A program made the translations under genes and the position numbers. From Lachnospiraceae bacterium (GTDB lineage: Bacteria; Bacillota; Clostridia; Lachnospirales; Lachnospiraceae): a DNA stretch of 64,000 nucleotides. Shown in pieces: positions 15,415-24,374 of this stretch. Numbering within the stretch: the stretch's first letter is position 1; each line of letters begins with the position of its first letter. The DNA lies in contig CAAEMZ010000028.1 in NCBI GenBank assembly GCA_900757195.1, positions 5,954 through 69,953 of the forward strand. Reading direction: 5' to 3'. The notes below the pieces were generated by a model, which was not told where the DNA came from, did no database searches, and saw only the letters and a program-made list of their open reading frames with translations.

Positions 15415-16505
15415 AATGCACCCTCCTTTACCCGGACAATCACCGGTTCACCGCCTGCAGGTGCATAAATATTTTCCGCATTCGGTTCCATAATTCGGAT
15501 TGCCGCTTCTTCACTTGCAATAAAAACGAGATCTTTTTTTTCTCCGACGACCATCGAACGGAGCTTTAACCGGTCATTTAAGGCCATCAGACCGCCGTTA
15601 AAGCCAAGGACGATGGAAAAAGGTCCGGTCACAAGGAGACTCGAAAAAGCGGTGCGGAGATAGGTCAGTTTTTTTCGTTCTTTATCATCGGCTGTGGCTT
15701 CAATGGTGCTCCAGAAAGGCGCGGCGATGACGCTGGCGATCTCGTTTAAGGTCAGACCCTGAATACGGGTCAGATAGTCCATAATATATGTAATGACTTC
15801 CGTGTCCGTCTGAAGTGTACATTTATAGCCGAACATTTCGATAAAACGCCGGTTGGCGTCATAGGAAGAAATTTCTCCGTTGTGGACAATGGAATTATCC
15901 AGCAGGGTGAATGGATGGGCGCCGCCCCACCAGCCGGGAGTATTGGTCGGATAGCGGCCGTGGGATGTCCAGGAATAACCTTCATATTCATCCAGCTTAT
16001 AGAAAACACCCACATCCTCCGGAAATCCGACGGCCTTAAAGGTTCCCATATTTTTACCGCTGGAGAACACATAAGCTCCGGGCATTTCCGTATTGATCTT
16101 CATGACGGTCCGAACGACAAATTCTTTTTCATCTAACTGAAGGGAGGCGAGAACGGATTTCAGCGGTGCAACAAAATATCGCCAGATGATCGGTTCATCC
16201 GTAATGGACGGAACCTTTCGGGTGGGAATGATCTCGGATTTTACGATTTCAAACCGCTCTTTCAGAAATGCTTCACAGCTTTTGCGCGTCGCGCGCTCGT
16301 TGTAAAAGAGATGCAGGGCATAAAAATCTTTGTATTCGGGATAAATACCGTAGCCGGCAAAACCGCCGCCGAGACCGTTGGAACGGTCGTGCATCGGTTT
16401 CATCGCATTTGTGATCATTTCGCCGGACATTTTATTTCCGTCTCTGGAGATGACGGCAGCAATCGCACATCCGGAAGGGATTCGTACTTGACCTTCTGTT
16501 TTCAT
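15411..16505 (-). CDS. glutamate synthase, class II glutamine amidotransferase subunit
   Basis: Encodes 364 residues. The nucleophile is expected to be Cys13 in PSGCAIAAVIS, exposed after removal of a short propeptide, as in archaeal-type glutamate synthases. Other class II motifs are SHGRYPTNTPGWWGGAHPF, DNSIVHNGEISSYDANR, TDTEVITYIMDYL and GPFSIVLGFNGGLMALND. It hydrolyses glutamine and hands ammonia to the FMN subunit. It is the first gene of the minus-strand operon gltB1-gltB2-gltB3-glnA-ANTAR; its start codon is 38 bases after the leader terminator at 16544. Expression therefore depends on read-through of that attenuator. Confidence 0.92.
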   Translation of the reverse strand: MKTEGQVRIPSGCAIAAVISRDGNKMSGEMITNAMKPMHDRSNGLGGGFAGYGIYPEYKDFYALHLFYNERATRKSCEAFLKERFEIVKSEIIPTRKVPSITDEPIIWRYFVAPLKSVLASLQLDEKEFVVRTVMKINTEMPGAYVFSSGKNMGTFKAVGFPEDVGVFYKLDEYEGYSWTSHGRYPTNTPGWWGGAHPFTLLDNSIVHNGEISSYDANRRFIEMFGYKCTLQTDTEVITYIMDYLTRIQGLTLNEIASVIAAPFWSTIEATADDKERKKLTYLRTAFSSLLVTGPFSIVLGFNGGLMALNDRLKLRSMVVGEKKDLVFIASEEAAIRIMEPNAENIYAPAGGEPVIVRVKEGAF

Positions 16506-16543
16506 ATATGTCTGTCCTTTCAGAGAAATTATTAAAGAGAAAT

Positions 16544-16608
16544 AAAAAAAGGCGCCTCATTCCGGCACAGATGCTGGTCTGTGTCGAAATGAACGCCTTT
16601 GCTCATTT
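16544..16608 (-). promoter_or_regulatory. leader attenuator of the glutamate synthase operon (ANTAR-type hexaloop plus terminator)
   Basis: Read on the minus strand. AAATGAGC (16608-16601) pairs with GTTCATTT (16594-16587) around the six-base loop AAAGGC (16600-16595). The alternative fold uses AAAGGCG onward as the 5' arm of a long terminator whose 3' arm ends GCGCCTTT, followed by seven T (16550-16544). The folds share bases 16587-16600 and cannot coexist. The loop has A at 1 and G at 4, as in ANTAR targets. Transcription should begin within a few bases of 16608, so the hairpin is the very 5' end. Confidence 0.8.
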
Positions 16609-16614
16609 GCGAGC

Positions 16615-16643
16615 AGTATACCGCTTAAGTTTTATTTTGTCAA
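16615..16643 (-). promoter_or_regulatory. promoter of the glutamate synthase operon
   Basis: Minus strand: TTGACA (16643-16638), 17-base spacer, TATACT (16620-16615). A near-consensus sigma-A promoter, predicted start about 16608. Confidence 0.85.
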
Positions 16644-16699
16644 TATGAAAGAATGAAAAAGCGGTGTTTTATTCCTGGAGGCAGGAAAATAAAAAAGTG

Positions 16700-16728
16700 T
16701 TGACAAGTCTTTTTTACAGGCGTAAAAT
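16700..16728 (+). promoter_or_regulatory. promoter of gdhA
   Basis: TTGACA (16700-16705), 17-base spacer, TAAAAT (16723-16728). It is divergent from the gltB promoter; the two -35 boxes are 56 bases apart, leaving room for a shared regulator, though I see no clear operator. Confidence 0.82.
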
Positions 16729-16737
16729 GCAACGCAT

Positions 16738-16792
16738 AAAGGCAAAGGCGTCTTTTAGGGAGAAACTCCTGGAAAGGTGTCTTTAATTTTTT
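16738..16792 (+). promoter_or_regulatory. leader attenuator of gdhA (ANTAR-type hexaloop plus terminator)
   Basis: AAAGGC (16738-16743) pairs with GTCTTT (16750-16755) around loop AAAGGC (16744-16749). The alternative fold pairs AAAGGCGTCTTT (16744-16755) with AAAGGTGTCTTT (16773-16784) as an uninterrupted 12-bp stem with G-T pairs, plus an inner GGGAG/CTCCT stem, followed by AATTTTTT. The 18-base antiterminator sequence is identical to that before glnN. Transcription is predicted to start about 16735, so nothing but this element fits at the 5' end. Confidence 0.8.
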
Positions 16793-16839
16793 ATTTAGGA
16801 TTATATTTTATATTTTAATTCAGAAGGAGCGATGCAGTA

Positions 16840-18174
16840 ATGTCATATGTAGATGAGGTAATTGAACAGGTAATCCGACAAAATCCTGCAGAGCCTGAAT
16901 TTCATCAGGCAGTTAAGGAAGTATTAGAATCTTTACGGGTAGTTGTAGAGGCGAATGAAGAAGGTTTCAGACGTGACGCATTGCTTGAAAGACTGGTAAA
17001 TCCTGAAAGACAGTTTAAGTTCAGAGTGCCGTGGGTTGACGATCAGGGTCAGGTACAGGTCAATACCGGATACCGGGTACAGTTTAACAGTGCGATCGGA
17101 CCTTACAAGGGCGGTTTGAGACTTCATCCATCCGTAAATCTCGGCGTTATCAAATTTTTAGGATTCGAGCAGATTTTCAAGAACTCTCTGACAGGACTTC
17201 CGATCGGCGGCGGTAAAGGCGGTTCCGATTTTGATCCAAAAGGAAAATCCGACAGAGAAGTCATGGCATTCTGCCAGAGCTTTATGACAGAGCTCTGCAA
17301 GTATATCGGTGCGGACACAGACGTTCCTGCAGGGGATATCGGTACAGGCGCCAGAGAGATCGGCTATATGTTCGGCCAGTACAAACGTCTTCGCGGCGTC
17401 TTTGAAGGTGTGCTCACAGGAAAAGGACTTTCCTACGGCGGATCTCTGGCAAGAACCGAAGCTACCGGCTACGGTCTGCTCTATATTACAGAAGAAATGT
17501 TAAAATCCAAAGGTCAGGAGATCGCAGGAAAGACCATCATTGTTTCCGGTGCGGGAAATGTAGCGACCTATGCGATTGAAAAAGCGCATCAGCTTGGTGC
17601 GAAAGTTGTGACAGCTTCCGATTCCACAGGCTGGATTTATGATCCGGACGGCATTGATGTTGCTGCTTTAAAAGAAATTAAAGAAGTTAAACGTGCAAGA
17701 CTGACTGAATATAAGAATTACAGACCGAATTCCGAATATCATGAAGGAAAAGGCGTATGGACAGTGAAAGCCGATATCGCCCTTCCATGTGCAACTCAGA
17801 ACGAACTCGATCTTGAAGATGCTAAAACGCTGGTAGCAAACGGTGTTATGGCCGTCTGTGAAGGTGCGAATATGCCGACGACCGAAGAAGCAACCGAATA
17901 TTTACAGAAGAGCGGCGTATATTTTGTACCGGGCAAAGCAGCCAACGCAGGCGGTGTGGCAACATCTGCTCTTGAAATGTCACAGAACAGCGAACGTCTG
18001 AGCTGGACATTTGAAGAAGTGGATTCAAAGCTGAAAGGTATTATGATCCGGCTGTTCCACAATATTGATGCGGCTGCAAAGAAATACGGATTTGAAGGCA
18101 ACTATGTGATTGGTGCCAATATCGCCGGTTTTGAAAAAGTGGTTGAAGCGATGAACGCACAGGGTATTGTCTGA
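16840..18174 (+). CDS. gdhA: NADP-type glutamate dehydrogenase
   Basis: Encodes 444 residues, the hexameric bacterial GDH size. The substrate domain has GPYKGGLRLHPSVN with the catalytic-region lysines, LPIGGGKGGSDFDPKGKSD and DTDVPAGDIGTGAREIGY. The nucleotide domain has ISGAG-type VSGAGNVATYAIEKAHQLGA at about 232-252. It forms glutamate from 2-oxoglutarate and ammonia when ammonia is plentiful, complementing the GS/glutamate synthase route encoded divergently. An AAGGAG site lies ten bases before the ATG. Expression is gated by the attenuator at 16738-16792, 47 bases upstream. Read-through into glnN must pass a second attenuator at 18210. Confidence 0.96.
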   Translation: MSYVDEVIEQVIRQNPAEPEFHQAVKEVLESLRVVVEANEEGFRRDALLERLVNPERQFKFRVPWVDDQGQVQVNTGYRVQFNSAIGPYKGGLRLHPSVNLGVIKFLGFEQIFKNSLTGLPIGGGKGGSDFDPKGKSDREVMAFCQSFMTELCKYIGADTDVPAGDIGTGAREIGYMFGQYKRLRGVFEGVLTGKGLSYGGSLARTEATGYGLLYITEEMLKSKGQEIAGKTIIVSGAGNVATYAIEKAHQLGAKVVTASDSTGWIYDPDGIDVAALKEIKEVKRARLTEYKNYRPNSEYHEGKGVWTVKADIALPCATQNELDLEDAKTLVANGVMAVCEGANMPTTEEATEYLQKSGVYFVPGKAANAGGVATSALEMSQNSERLSWTFEEVDSKLKGIMIRLFHNIDAAAKKYGFEGNYVIGANIAGFEKVVEAMNAQGIV

Positions 18175-18209
18175 TTGATGGACAGAAACTGAAAATTAAA
18201 AAGAGATAA

Positions 18210-18267
18210 AAAGGCAAAGGCGTCTTTAATGTAATTGATACATTAAAGGGGTCTTTGTCTTTTTTTT
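18210..18267 (+). promoter_or_regulatory. attenuator between gdhA and glnN (ANTAR-type hexaloop plus terminator)
   Basis: AAAGGC (18210-18215) pairs with GTCTTT (18222-18227) around loop AAAGGC (18216-18221). The competing terminator pairs 18210-18233 with 18239-18262, 24 positions with one G-G mismatch, followed by eight T. I see no convincing promoter in 18175-18209, so glnN probably depends on read-through from gdhA. The terminator is strong enough to end the gdhA transcript by default. Confidence 0.8.
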
Positions 18268-18285
18268 GGAAAAGGAGATGTTGTT

Positions 18286-20382
18286 ATGGAAACTGTATCT
18301 GAATATTTTGGAAGTCTGGTGTTTGATGACAGAGTAATGAAAGCGAGTCTGCCGGCGAAGGTTTACCAGTCGCTGCGGAAAACGATTGATGAAGGGGCAC
18401 AGCTCGATATCAGTGTTTCAAATGCGGTTGCAACAGCGATGAAAGACTGGGCGGTTGCCCATGGCGCAACCCATTATACCCATTGGTTCCAGCCATTAAC
18501 AGGCATCACAGCGGAAAAGCATGACAGTTTTATATCACCGTCACCGGATGGCGGCGTGATTATGGAATTTTCAGGCAAGGAGCTGCTCCAGGGTGAGCCG
18601 GATGCGTCGTCATTTCCTTCAGGCGGTCTCCGGGCAACCTTTGAGGCGCGGGGCTATACGGCCTGGGATCCAAACTCCTATGCGTTTATTAAAGGAAAAA
18701 CCCTGTGTATTCCGACCGCTTTCTGTTCCTATGGCGGTGAGGCGCTGGATAAAAAGACGCCGCTGCTCCGGTCAATGGAAGCTTTGAATAAGCAGGCGCT
18801 CCGTATCCTCCATCTTTTTGGAAATGATACGGTAAAATGTGTACGTACATCCGTAGGTCCGGAACAGGAATACTTCCTGGTAGATAAGACGATGGCAGAA
18901 AAGCGCCGGGATCTGCATTTTACCGGACGGACACTGTTCGGAGCAAAACCTCCAAAGGGACAGGAAATGGACGATCACTATTTCGGTGTTATTAAACCGA
19001 GAGTTGCCGCTTATATGGAAGACCTGAACAATGAACTCTGGAAGCTCGGTATTCTCGCAAAGACGGAACATAACGAGGTGGCGCCGTCCCAGCACGAGCT
19101 GGCGCCGATTTATACGACGACCAATATTGCCACGGACCATAACCAGCTTACGATGGAAATCATGCAGAAGGTAGCGGCAAGACATAATCTGGTCTGCCTG
19201 CTTCATGAAAAACCATTTGCCGGCGTCAATGGCAGCGGTAAACATAACAACTGGTCGATTTCCACAGACGCAGGGGTCAATCTTCTGTCTCCGGGGGAAA
19301 CACCTTATGAAAACGCCCAGTTCCTTCTTTTCCTCTGCGCGGTCATTAAAGCGGTCGATGATTATCAGGATCTGCTCCGTATTTCCGTGGCCAATGCGGG
19401 AAATGACCACCGTCTGGGTGCAAATGAAGCGCCGCCGGCCGTTGTTTCCATGTTCCTCGGAGATGAGTTAAACGGGGTTCTGGAAGCGATTGAAACGGAT
19501 ACGCCGTACAGCGGTACGGAAAAGATGCAGATGAAACTCGGTGTGGACACCCTGCCGAAGTTTAACCGGGATACAACAGACCGAAACCGGACGTCACCGT
19601 TTGCCTTTACCGGAAATAAATTCGAATTCCGCATGCTCGGTTCCTCAGACAGCATCGCCTGCGCCAATATCATGCTGAACAGCGCTGTGGCCGAAAGCCT
19701 GAAAATCTATGCAGACCGGCTGGAAAAGGCGGAGGATTTTGAAACGACGCTTCATGAAATGATCCGAAAGACGATTAAAGACCATAAAAACATCATTTTT
19801 AACGGCAATGGCTATGATGATACATGGATTAAAGAAGCGACAGAAAAGCGCGGACTTCTGAACTACCGGACAACACCGGACTGTGTGCCGCACATTCTTG
19901 ATCCGAAAAATGTGAAGATGCTTACATCCCATAAAGTATTTTCAGAGGCAGAGATCCGGTCCCGTTACGAAATTACGCTGGACAATTACTGCAAAACAAT
20001 TATCATCGAAGCCAATACGATGGTCGATATGGCGCGGACGGAAATTGCGCCGGCGGTCGAAGCCTATGCGCTGTCCCTTGCCAGAACGGCAGCGGCAAAG
20101 AAGGCCCTTGACAAAGATATTCTCTGCGGTTATGAAAGCCGGCTGGTGAAGAAGCTTTCCGCTCTGACAGACCGGATTTCTGTCAAAACCGATGAACTGG
20201 AGCAGGCACTGATCGATCTGAAAGGCATTGAAGATATCGGTGAACAGGCCAATGCCATCCGGGATACCGTACTTATAAAAATGAATGAATTAAGACTTGC
20301 ATGTGATGAGGCAGAAGTGATTACCGCAAAGAAATACTGGCCGTTCCCAACCTACGGCGATCTTCTTTTCGGTGTCAAATAA
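18286..20382 (+). CDS. glnN: type III glutamine synthetase
   Basis: Encodes 698 residues, the large GSIII form. The N-terminal GSIII-specific region contains THYTHWFQPLTG and FPSGGLRATFEARGYTAWD. The catalytic core has GPEQEYFLV, NEVAPSQHELAP, EKPFAGVNGSGKHNNWS and NRTSPFAFTGNKFEFRM. It makes glutamine from glutamate, ammonia and ATP as a double-ring dodecamer. Every catalytic motif looks intact, in contrast to the type I protein at 11868. It is the first gene after the attenuator at 18210 and heads a run of genes that use glutamine. An AAGGAG site precedes the ATG. Confidence 0.96.
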   Translation: METVSEYFGSLVFDDRVMKASLPAKVYQSLRKTIDEGAQLDISVSNAVATAMKDWAVAHGATHYTHWFQPLTGITAEKHDSFISPSPDGGVIMEFSGKELLQGEPDASSFPSGGLRATFEARGYTAWDPNSYAFIKGKTLCIPTAFCSYGGEALDKKTPLLRSMEALNKQALRILHLFGNDTVKCVRTSVGPEQEYFLVDKTMAEKRRDLHFTGRTLFGAKPPKGQEMDDHYFGVIKPRVAAYMEDLNNELWKLGILAKTEHNEVAPSQHELAPIYTTTNIATDHNQLTMEIMQKVAARHNLVCLLHEKPFAGVNGSGKHNNWSISTDAGVNLLSPGETPYENAQFLLFLCAVIKAVDDYQDLLRISVANAGNDHRLGANEAPPAVVSMFLGDELNGVLEAIETDTPYSGTEKMQMKLGVDTLPKFNRDTTDRNRTSPFAFTGNKFEFRMLGSSDSIACANIMLNSAVAESLKIYADRLEKAEDFETTLHEMIRKTIKDHKNIIFNGNGYDDTWIKEATEKRGLLNYRTTPDCVPHILDPKNVKMLTSHKVFSEAEIRSRYEITLDNYCKTIIIEANTMVDMARTEIAPAVEAYALSLARTAAAKKALDKDILCGYESRLVKKLSALTDRISVKTDELEQALIDLKGIEDIGEQANAIRDTVLIKMNELRLACDEAEVITAKKYWPFPTYGDLLFGVK

Positions 20383-20406
20383 AAGATAAATATGGAGGAA
20401 GATTTT

Positions 20407-21984
20407 ATGTGTTCTATTATGGGCTACTGCGGCGACGCAGATGACATTCTGTTTGAAAAAGGTTTTTCACGCACCATTTCCCGGGGACCGGACGCGAGCC
20501 GGATCGTTGATACGGGAAATGGGCGGCTCGGCTTCCACCGGCTGTCGATTATGGGATTGACACCTTCGGGAATGCAGCCCTTTGAACTGGATGGCAGCTA
20601 TGTGGTCTGCAACGGTGAAATCTATGGCTTCGAGGCGCTGAAAAAAGCGCTTTCTGACAGATATACCTTTAAAAGTGAATCGGACTGTGAAATCTTACTC
20701 CCTATGTATCGTGAATACGGCACAGATATGTTTGCCATGCTGGATGCGGAATTTGTCTGCATTATTTATGATGGTGAGACCGGAACGTATATTGCGGCCC
20801 GGGACCCGATCGGTATACGGCCCCTCTATTACGGTTATGATACAAAGGGCACCATCGTATTTGCCAGTGAGCCGAAAAACCTGGTGGGACTTGTGGATAA
20901 AATCATGCCGTTTCCGCCGGGCCACTACTATAAAGACGGTGAATTTATTTGTTACTGTGATATCGCCAAAGTGGATGCGGTGTGCAGCGACGACCTCGAA
21001 ACCGTGTGCCGGAATATTCATGATAAACTGGTGGCAGGCGTTGAAAAGCGCCTTGTCGCCGATGCGAAGGTGGGATTTCTGCTTTCCGGCGGTCTGGATT
21101 CTTCCCTGGTCTGTGCGATCGCGGCGAAAAAAAGCGATGTGCCGATTAAAACCTTTGCCATCGGCATGAAGGAAGATGCTATCGATCTGAAATATGCCCG
21201 TCAGGCAGCCGAATATATCGGCAGCGACCATCGGGAGATCATCATTACAAAAGAGGATGTGATCGCATCTCTGGATAAGGTCATCGAAATTCTCGGAACC
21301 TATGACATTACAACGATTCGTGCCAGCATGGGTATGTATCTGATCTGTAAGGCCATTCACGAGCAGACCGATCTTCGGGTACTGCTTACCGGAGAAATTT
21401 CCGATGAGCTGTTCGGCTATAAGTATACGGATTTTGCGCCGGATGCCGAAGCCTTTCAGAAAGAAGCTGAAAAGCGGATCCGGGAGCTGCATATGTACGA
21501 TGTTCTCCGGGCCGACCGGTGCATTTCCGTCAATTCTCTGGAAGCCCGGGTGCCTTTTGGCGATCTGGATTTTGTCCGGTATGTGATGTCCGTTGATCCG
21601 GAACTGAAACTAAATACCTACGGCAAGGGAAAATATCTGCTCCGTCACGCCTTTGAAGGCGGCGGATATTTGCCGGATGAAATATTATGGCGTGAAAAAG
21701 CGGCTTTCTCCGATGCGGTAGGCCATTCGCTGGTGGACGATCTGAAAGCCTGGGCGGAGGATTTCTATACCGACGCCGAATTTGAAGCGGGATGCCGGAA
21801 ATACGGCCATGCCCGTCCGTTTACAAAGGAATCTCTTCTGTATCGGGAAATTTTTGAAAAATATTATCCCGGACAGAGTGAAATGATCGCTGATTTCTGG
21901 ATGCCGAATAAATCCTGGGAAGGCTGTAATGTCGACGACCCTTCCGCACGGGTACTGGCAAACTACGGGGACAGCGGCAAATAA
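20407..21984 (+). CDS. asnB: asparagine synthase (glutamine-hydrolysing)
   Basis: Encodes 525 residues when started at the ATG at 20407. That start exposes Cys2, the class II amidotransferase nucleophile (MCSIMGYCG), and has GGAGGA eight bases upstream; the longer frame from 20392 would bury the cysteine. The amidotransferase half shows RGPDASR, GFHRLSIMG and NGEIYG. The synthetase half shows the ATP loop LLSGGLDSSLV, RALEARVPFGD-like NSLEARVPFGD and WREKAAFSDAVG. It converts aspartate to asparagine with glutamine as nitrogen donor. It is 24 bases downstream of glnN and almost certainly co-transcribed. Confidence 0.95.
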   Translation: MCSIMGYCGDADDILFEKGFSRTISRGPDASRIVDTGNGRLGFHRLSIMGLTPSGMQPFELDGSYVVCNGEIYGFEALKKALSDRYTFKSESDCEILLPMYREYGTDMFAMLDAEFVCIIYDGETGTYIAARDPIGIRPLYYGYDTKGTIVFASEPKNLVGLVDKIMPFPPGHYYKDGEFICYCDIAKVDAVCSDDLETVCRNIHDKLVAGVEKRLVADAKVGFLLSGGLDSSLVCAIAAKKSDVPIKTFAIGMKEDAIDLKYARQAAEYIGSDHREIIITKEDVIASLDKVIEILGTYDITTIRASMGMYLICKAIHEQTDLRVLLTGEISDELFGYKYTDFAPDAEAFQKEAEKRIRELHMYDVLRADRCISVNSLEARVPFGDLDFVRYVMSVDPELKLNTYGKGKYLLRHAFEGGGYLPDEILWREKAAFSDAVGHSLVDDLKAWAEDFYTDAEFEAGCRKYGHARPFTKESLLYREIFEKYYPGQSEMIADFWMPNKSWEGCNVDDPSARVLANYGDSGK

Positions 21985-22016
21985 TTTTTAATAAATATAA
22001 AGGAAAACATAACGTT

Positions 22017-22739
22017 ATGAAAATCGAAAAAAAAGAACAGTTGTATGAAGGAAAAGCAAAGAAGGTTTACCGGACAAATGACCCGGAACGGCTGATTGTG
22101 GATTATAAGGATGATGCCACCGCATTTAACGGCCTGAAAAAGGGTTCCATTTCCGGTAAGGGAGTTATTAATAATAAAATGAGCAATCTGCTCATGGCAA
22201 AGCTGGAAAAAGACGGGATACCGACCCATTTCGTCGAGGAGCTCAGTGATCGGGAGACACTGGTAAAAAGAGTTTCCATCGTTCCTCTGGAGGTTATTAT
22301 CAGAAATATCGCCGCCGGTTCCTTTGCAAAGCGGTACGGCGTTGAGGAAGGAACACCGCTGGAAATACCGACCATTGAGTTTTCTTATAAAAACGACGCC
22401 CTCGGCGATCCGCTGATTAATACGTATCATGCCATTGCTTTAAAGCTTGCGACAGAGGCGGAGATTGAAACGATTAAGAAATATGCTTTTGAAATTAACC
22501 GGCAGCTTCAGGCGCTCTGGAAAGAATGTGGCGTGACACTGGTGGATTTTAAACTGGAATTTGGAAAAACATCCGACGGCACCGTGGTCCTGGCCGATGA
22601 GATCAGCCCGGATACCTGCCGTCTGTGGGATTCCGAAACGGGAGAAAAACTGGATAAAGACCGTTTCCGCCGGGATCTTGGCGGTGTTGAAGCAGCCTAT
22701 GAAGAAGTCATGAAACGGCTTTCCGGACATATGGCATAA
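22017..22739 (+). CDS. purC: phosphoribosylaminoimidazole-succinocarboxamide synthase
   Basis: Encodes 240 residues, normal for bacterial SAICAR synthase. Motifs are LYEGKAKKVY at residues 8-17, DDATAFNG, EVIIRNIAAGSFAKRYG, PTIEFSYKNDALGDPLIN and LADEISPDTCRLWD. It joins aspartate to CAIR in purine synthesis. It lies 32 bases after asnB and 21 before pyrG. It does not itself use glutamine, unlike most of its neighbours, but it feeds the same purine route that purF opens. No other purine genes are in the window. Confidence 0.96.
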   Translation: MKIEKKEQLYEGKAKKVYRTNDPERLIVDYKDDATAFNGLKKGSISGKGVINNKMSNLLMAKLEKDGIPTHFVEELSDRETLVKRVSIVPLEVIIRNIAAGSFAKRYGVEEGTPLEIPTIEFSYKNDALGDPLINTYHAIALKLATEAEIETIKKYAFEINRQLQALWKECGVTLVDFKLEFGKTSDGTVVLADEISPDTCRLWDSETGEKLDKDRFRRDLGGVEAAYEEVMKRLSGHMA

Positions 22740-22760
22740 AATAAAAAGGAGACAGCAGAT

Positions 22761-24374
22761 ATGGTGAAATATATATTTGTAACTGGCGGTGTTGTTTCCG
22801 GTCTCGGAAAGGGCATCACGGCGGCATCTCTGGGGAGACTGCTGAAGGCGAAGGGGCTGAAGGTAGCAGCCCAGAAGTTGGACCCGTATATTAATGTGGA
22901 CCCGGGCACGATGAGTCCCTATCAGCACGGCGAGGTCTATGTGACCGAAGACGGCGCGGAAACGGACCTGGATCTGGGGCATTATGAACGGTTTATTGAT
23001 GAAAACCTGAACCGGTATTCCAATCTTACAACGGGAAAGGTTTACTGGAATGTGCTGAATAAGGAACGCTGCGGTGAATACCTTGGTTCCACCGTGCAGG
23101 TGATTCCGCATATTACCAATGAAATTAAAGAATTTATTTACAGTGTGGGGAAAAAGACGGACGCAGATGTGGTCATTACGGAGATCGGCGGAACGATCGG
23201 AGATATCGAATCGCAGCCGTTTATCGAGGCGGTACGTCAGATATCCCTGGAAGTGGGGCGTGAAAACAGCCTCTTTATTCATGTAACGCTGGTGCCTTTT
23301 CTCAGGGGTTCCGACGAACATAAATCAAAGCCGACGCAGCATTCTGTGAAGGAGCTTCAGGGGATGGGAATCAACCCGAATATTATCGTGCTTCGCTGTG
23401 ATGAGCCCCTCGAGGAAGCAATTTTCAGAAAAATATCACTGTTTTGCAATGTGAAGCCGGACTGTGTTATCGAGAATATTACGCTGCCGAATCTTTATGA
23501 GGCCCCGCTGATGCTGGAAAAGGCGAATTTTTCCAAAGTCGTCTGCCGGGAGCTCGGCATTGATGCGCCGGAGCCGGATCTGGCGGAATGGAAGCAGATG
23601 GTGGAACAGATTAAGAACAGAAAGGACACGGTGGATATCGGTCTTGTCGGCAAATATGTCGGACTGCATGACGCCTATCTTTCTGTGGCAGAGGCCCTTC
23701 GCCATGCGGGCTATGCCTATAATACCCATGTCCGGATCCACTGGATCGATTCGGAAGAAATTACCGCGGGAAATACGGAGGAAAAGCTGTCGGCGCTGGA
23801 CGGTATTCTTGTTCCCGGAGGATTCGGAAGCCGTGGCATTGAAGGAATGATTCTTGCCGCAAAATATGCCCGGGAAAAACAGATCCCATACTTTGGCATC
23901 TGTCTGGGGATGCAGATCGCTGTCATTGAATACGCAAGAGCGGCTGCAGGAATCCCGGATGCCAATTCCGGTGAATTTGACGAACAGTGCAGGCATAAAG
24001 TGATCGATTTTATGCCGGGACAGAGCAATGATATTGACAAAGGCGGCACCCTTCGTCTTGGCGCTTATCCGTGTGCGATCGCGCCGGGAACGGTGATGGA
24101 GCGCTGTTATCAGAGCCTTTCTGTCTCGGAACGCCACAGACACCGCTATGAATTTAACAACGACTATCGCGAATTGCTGCAAAGCTTTGGACTGACCTTA
24201 AGCGGGCTGTCTCCGGATGGCAGACTGGTCGAGGCCGTTGAACTTACAGACCGTCCGTTTTATATGGGCGTACAATTTCATCCGGAATTTAAGAGCCGCC
24301 CTAATAAGCCGCATCCTCTTTTTAAAGGATTTATTGGAGCGGCATTGGAGCGTTCCAAAGGAGGCAGGGTATGA
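22761..24374 (+). CDS. pyrG: CTP synthase
   Basis: Encodes 537 residues. The synthetase domain begins KYIFVTGGVVSGLGKGITAASLG with the ATP loop, followed by LDPYINVDPGTMSPYQHGEVY and EIGGTIGDIES. The class I amidotransferase domain from about 290 has the nucleophile in GICLGMQ and the His-Glu pair in VQFHPEF. It aminates UTP to CTP with glutamine. The stop overlaps the start of purF by four bases (ATGA), coupling their translation. Confidence 0.97.
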   Translation: MVKYIFVTGGVVSGLGKGITAASLGRLLKAKGLKVAAQKLDPYINVDPGTMSPYQHGEVYVTEDGAETDLDLGHYERFIDENLNRYSNLTTGKVYWNVLNKERCGEYLGSTVQVIPHITNEIKEFIYSVGKKTDADVVITEIGGTIGDIESQPFIEAVRQISLEVGRENSLFIHVTLVPFLRGSDEHKSKPTQHSVKELQGMGINPNIIVLRCDEPLEEAIFRKISLFCNVKPDCVIENITLPNLYEAPLMLEKANFSKVVCRELGIDAPEPDLAEWKQMVEQIKNRKDTVDIGLVGKYVGLHDAYLSVAEALRHAGYAYNTHVRIHWIDSEEITAGNTEEKLSALDGILVPGGFGSRGIEGMILAAKYAREKQIPYFGICLGMQIAVIEYARAAAGIPDANSGEFDEQCRHKVIDFMPGQSNDIDKGGTLRLGAYPCAIAPGTVMERCYQSLSVSERHRHRYEFNNDYRELLQSFGLTLSGLSPDGRLVEAVELTDRPFYMGVQFHPEFKSRPNKPHPLFKGFIGAALERSKGGRV

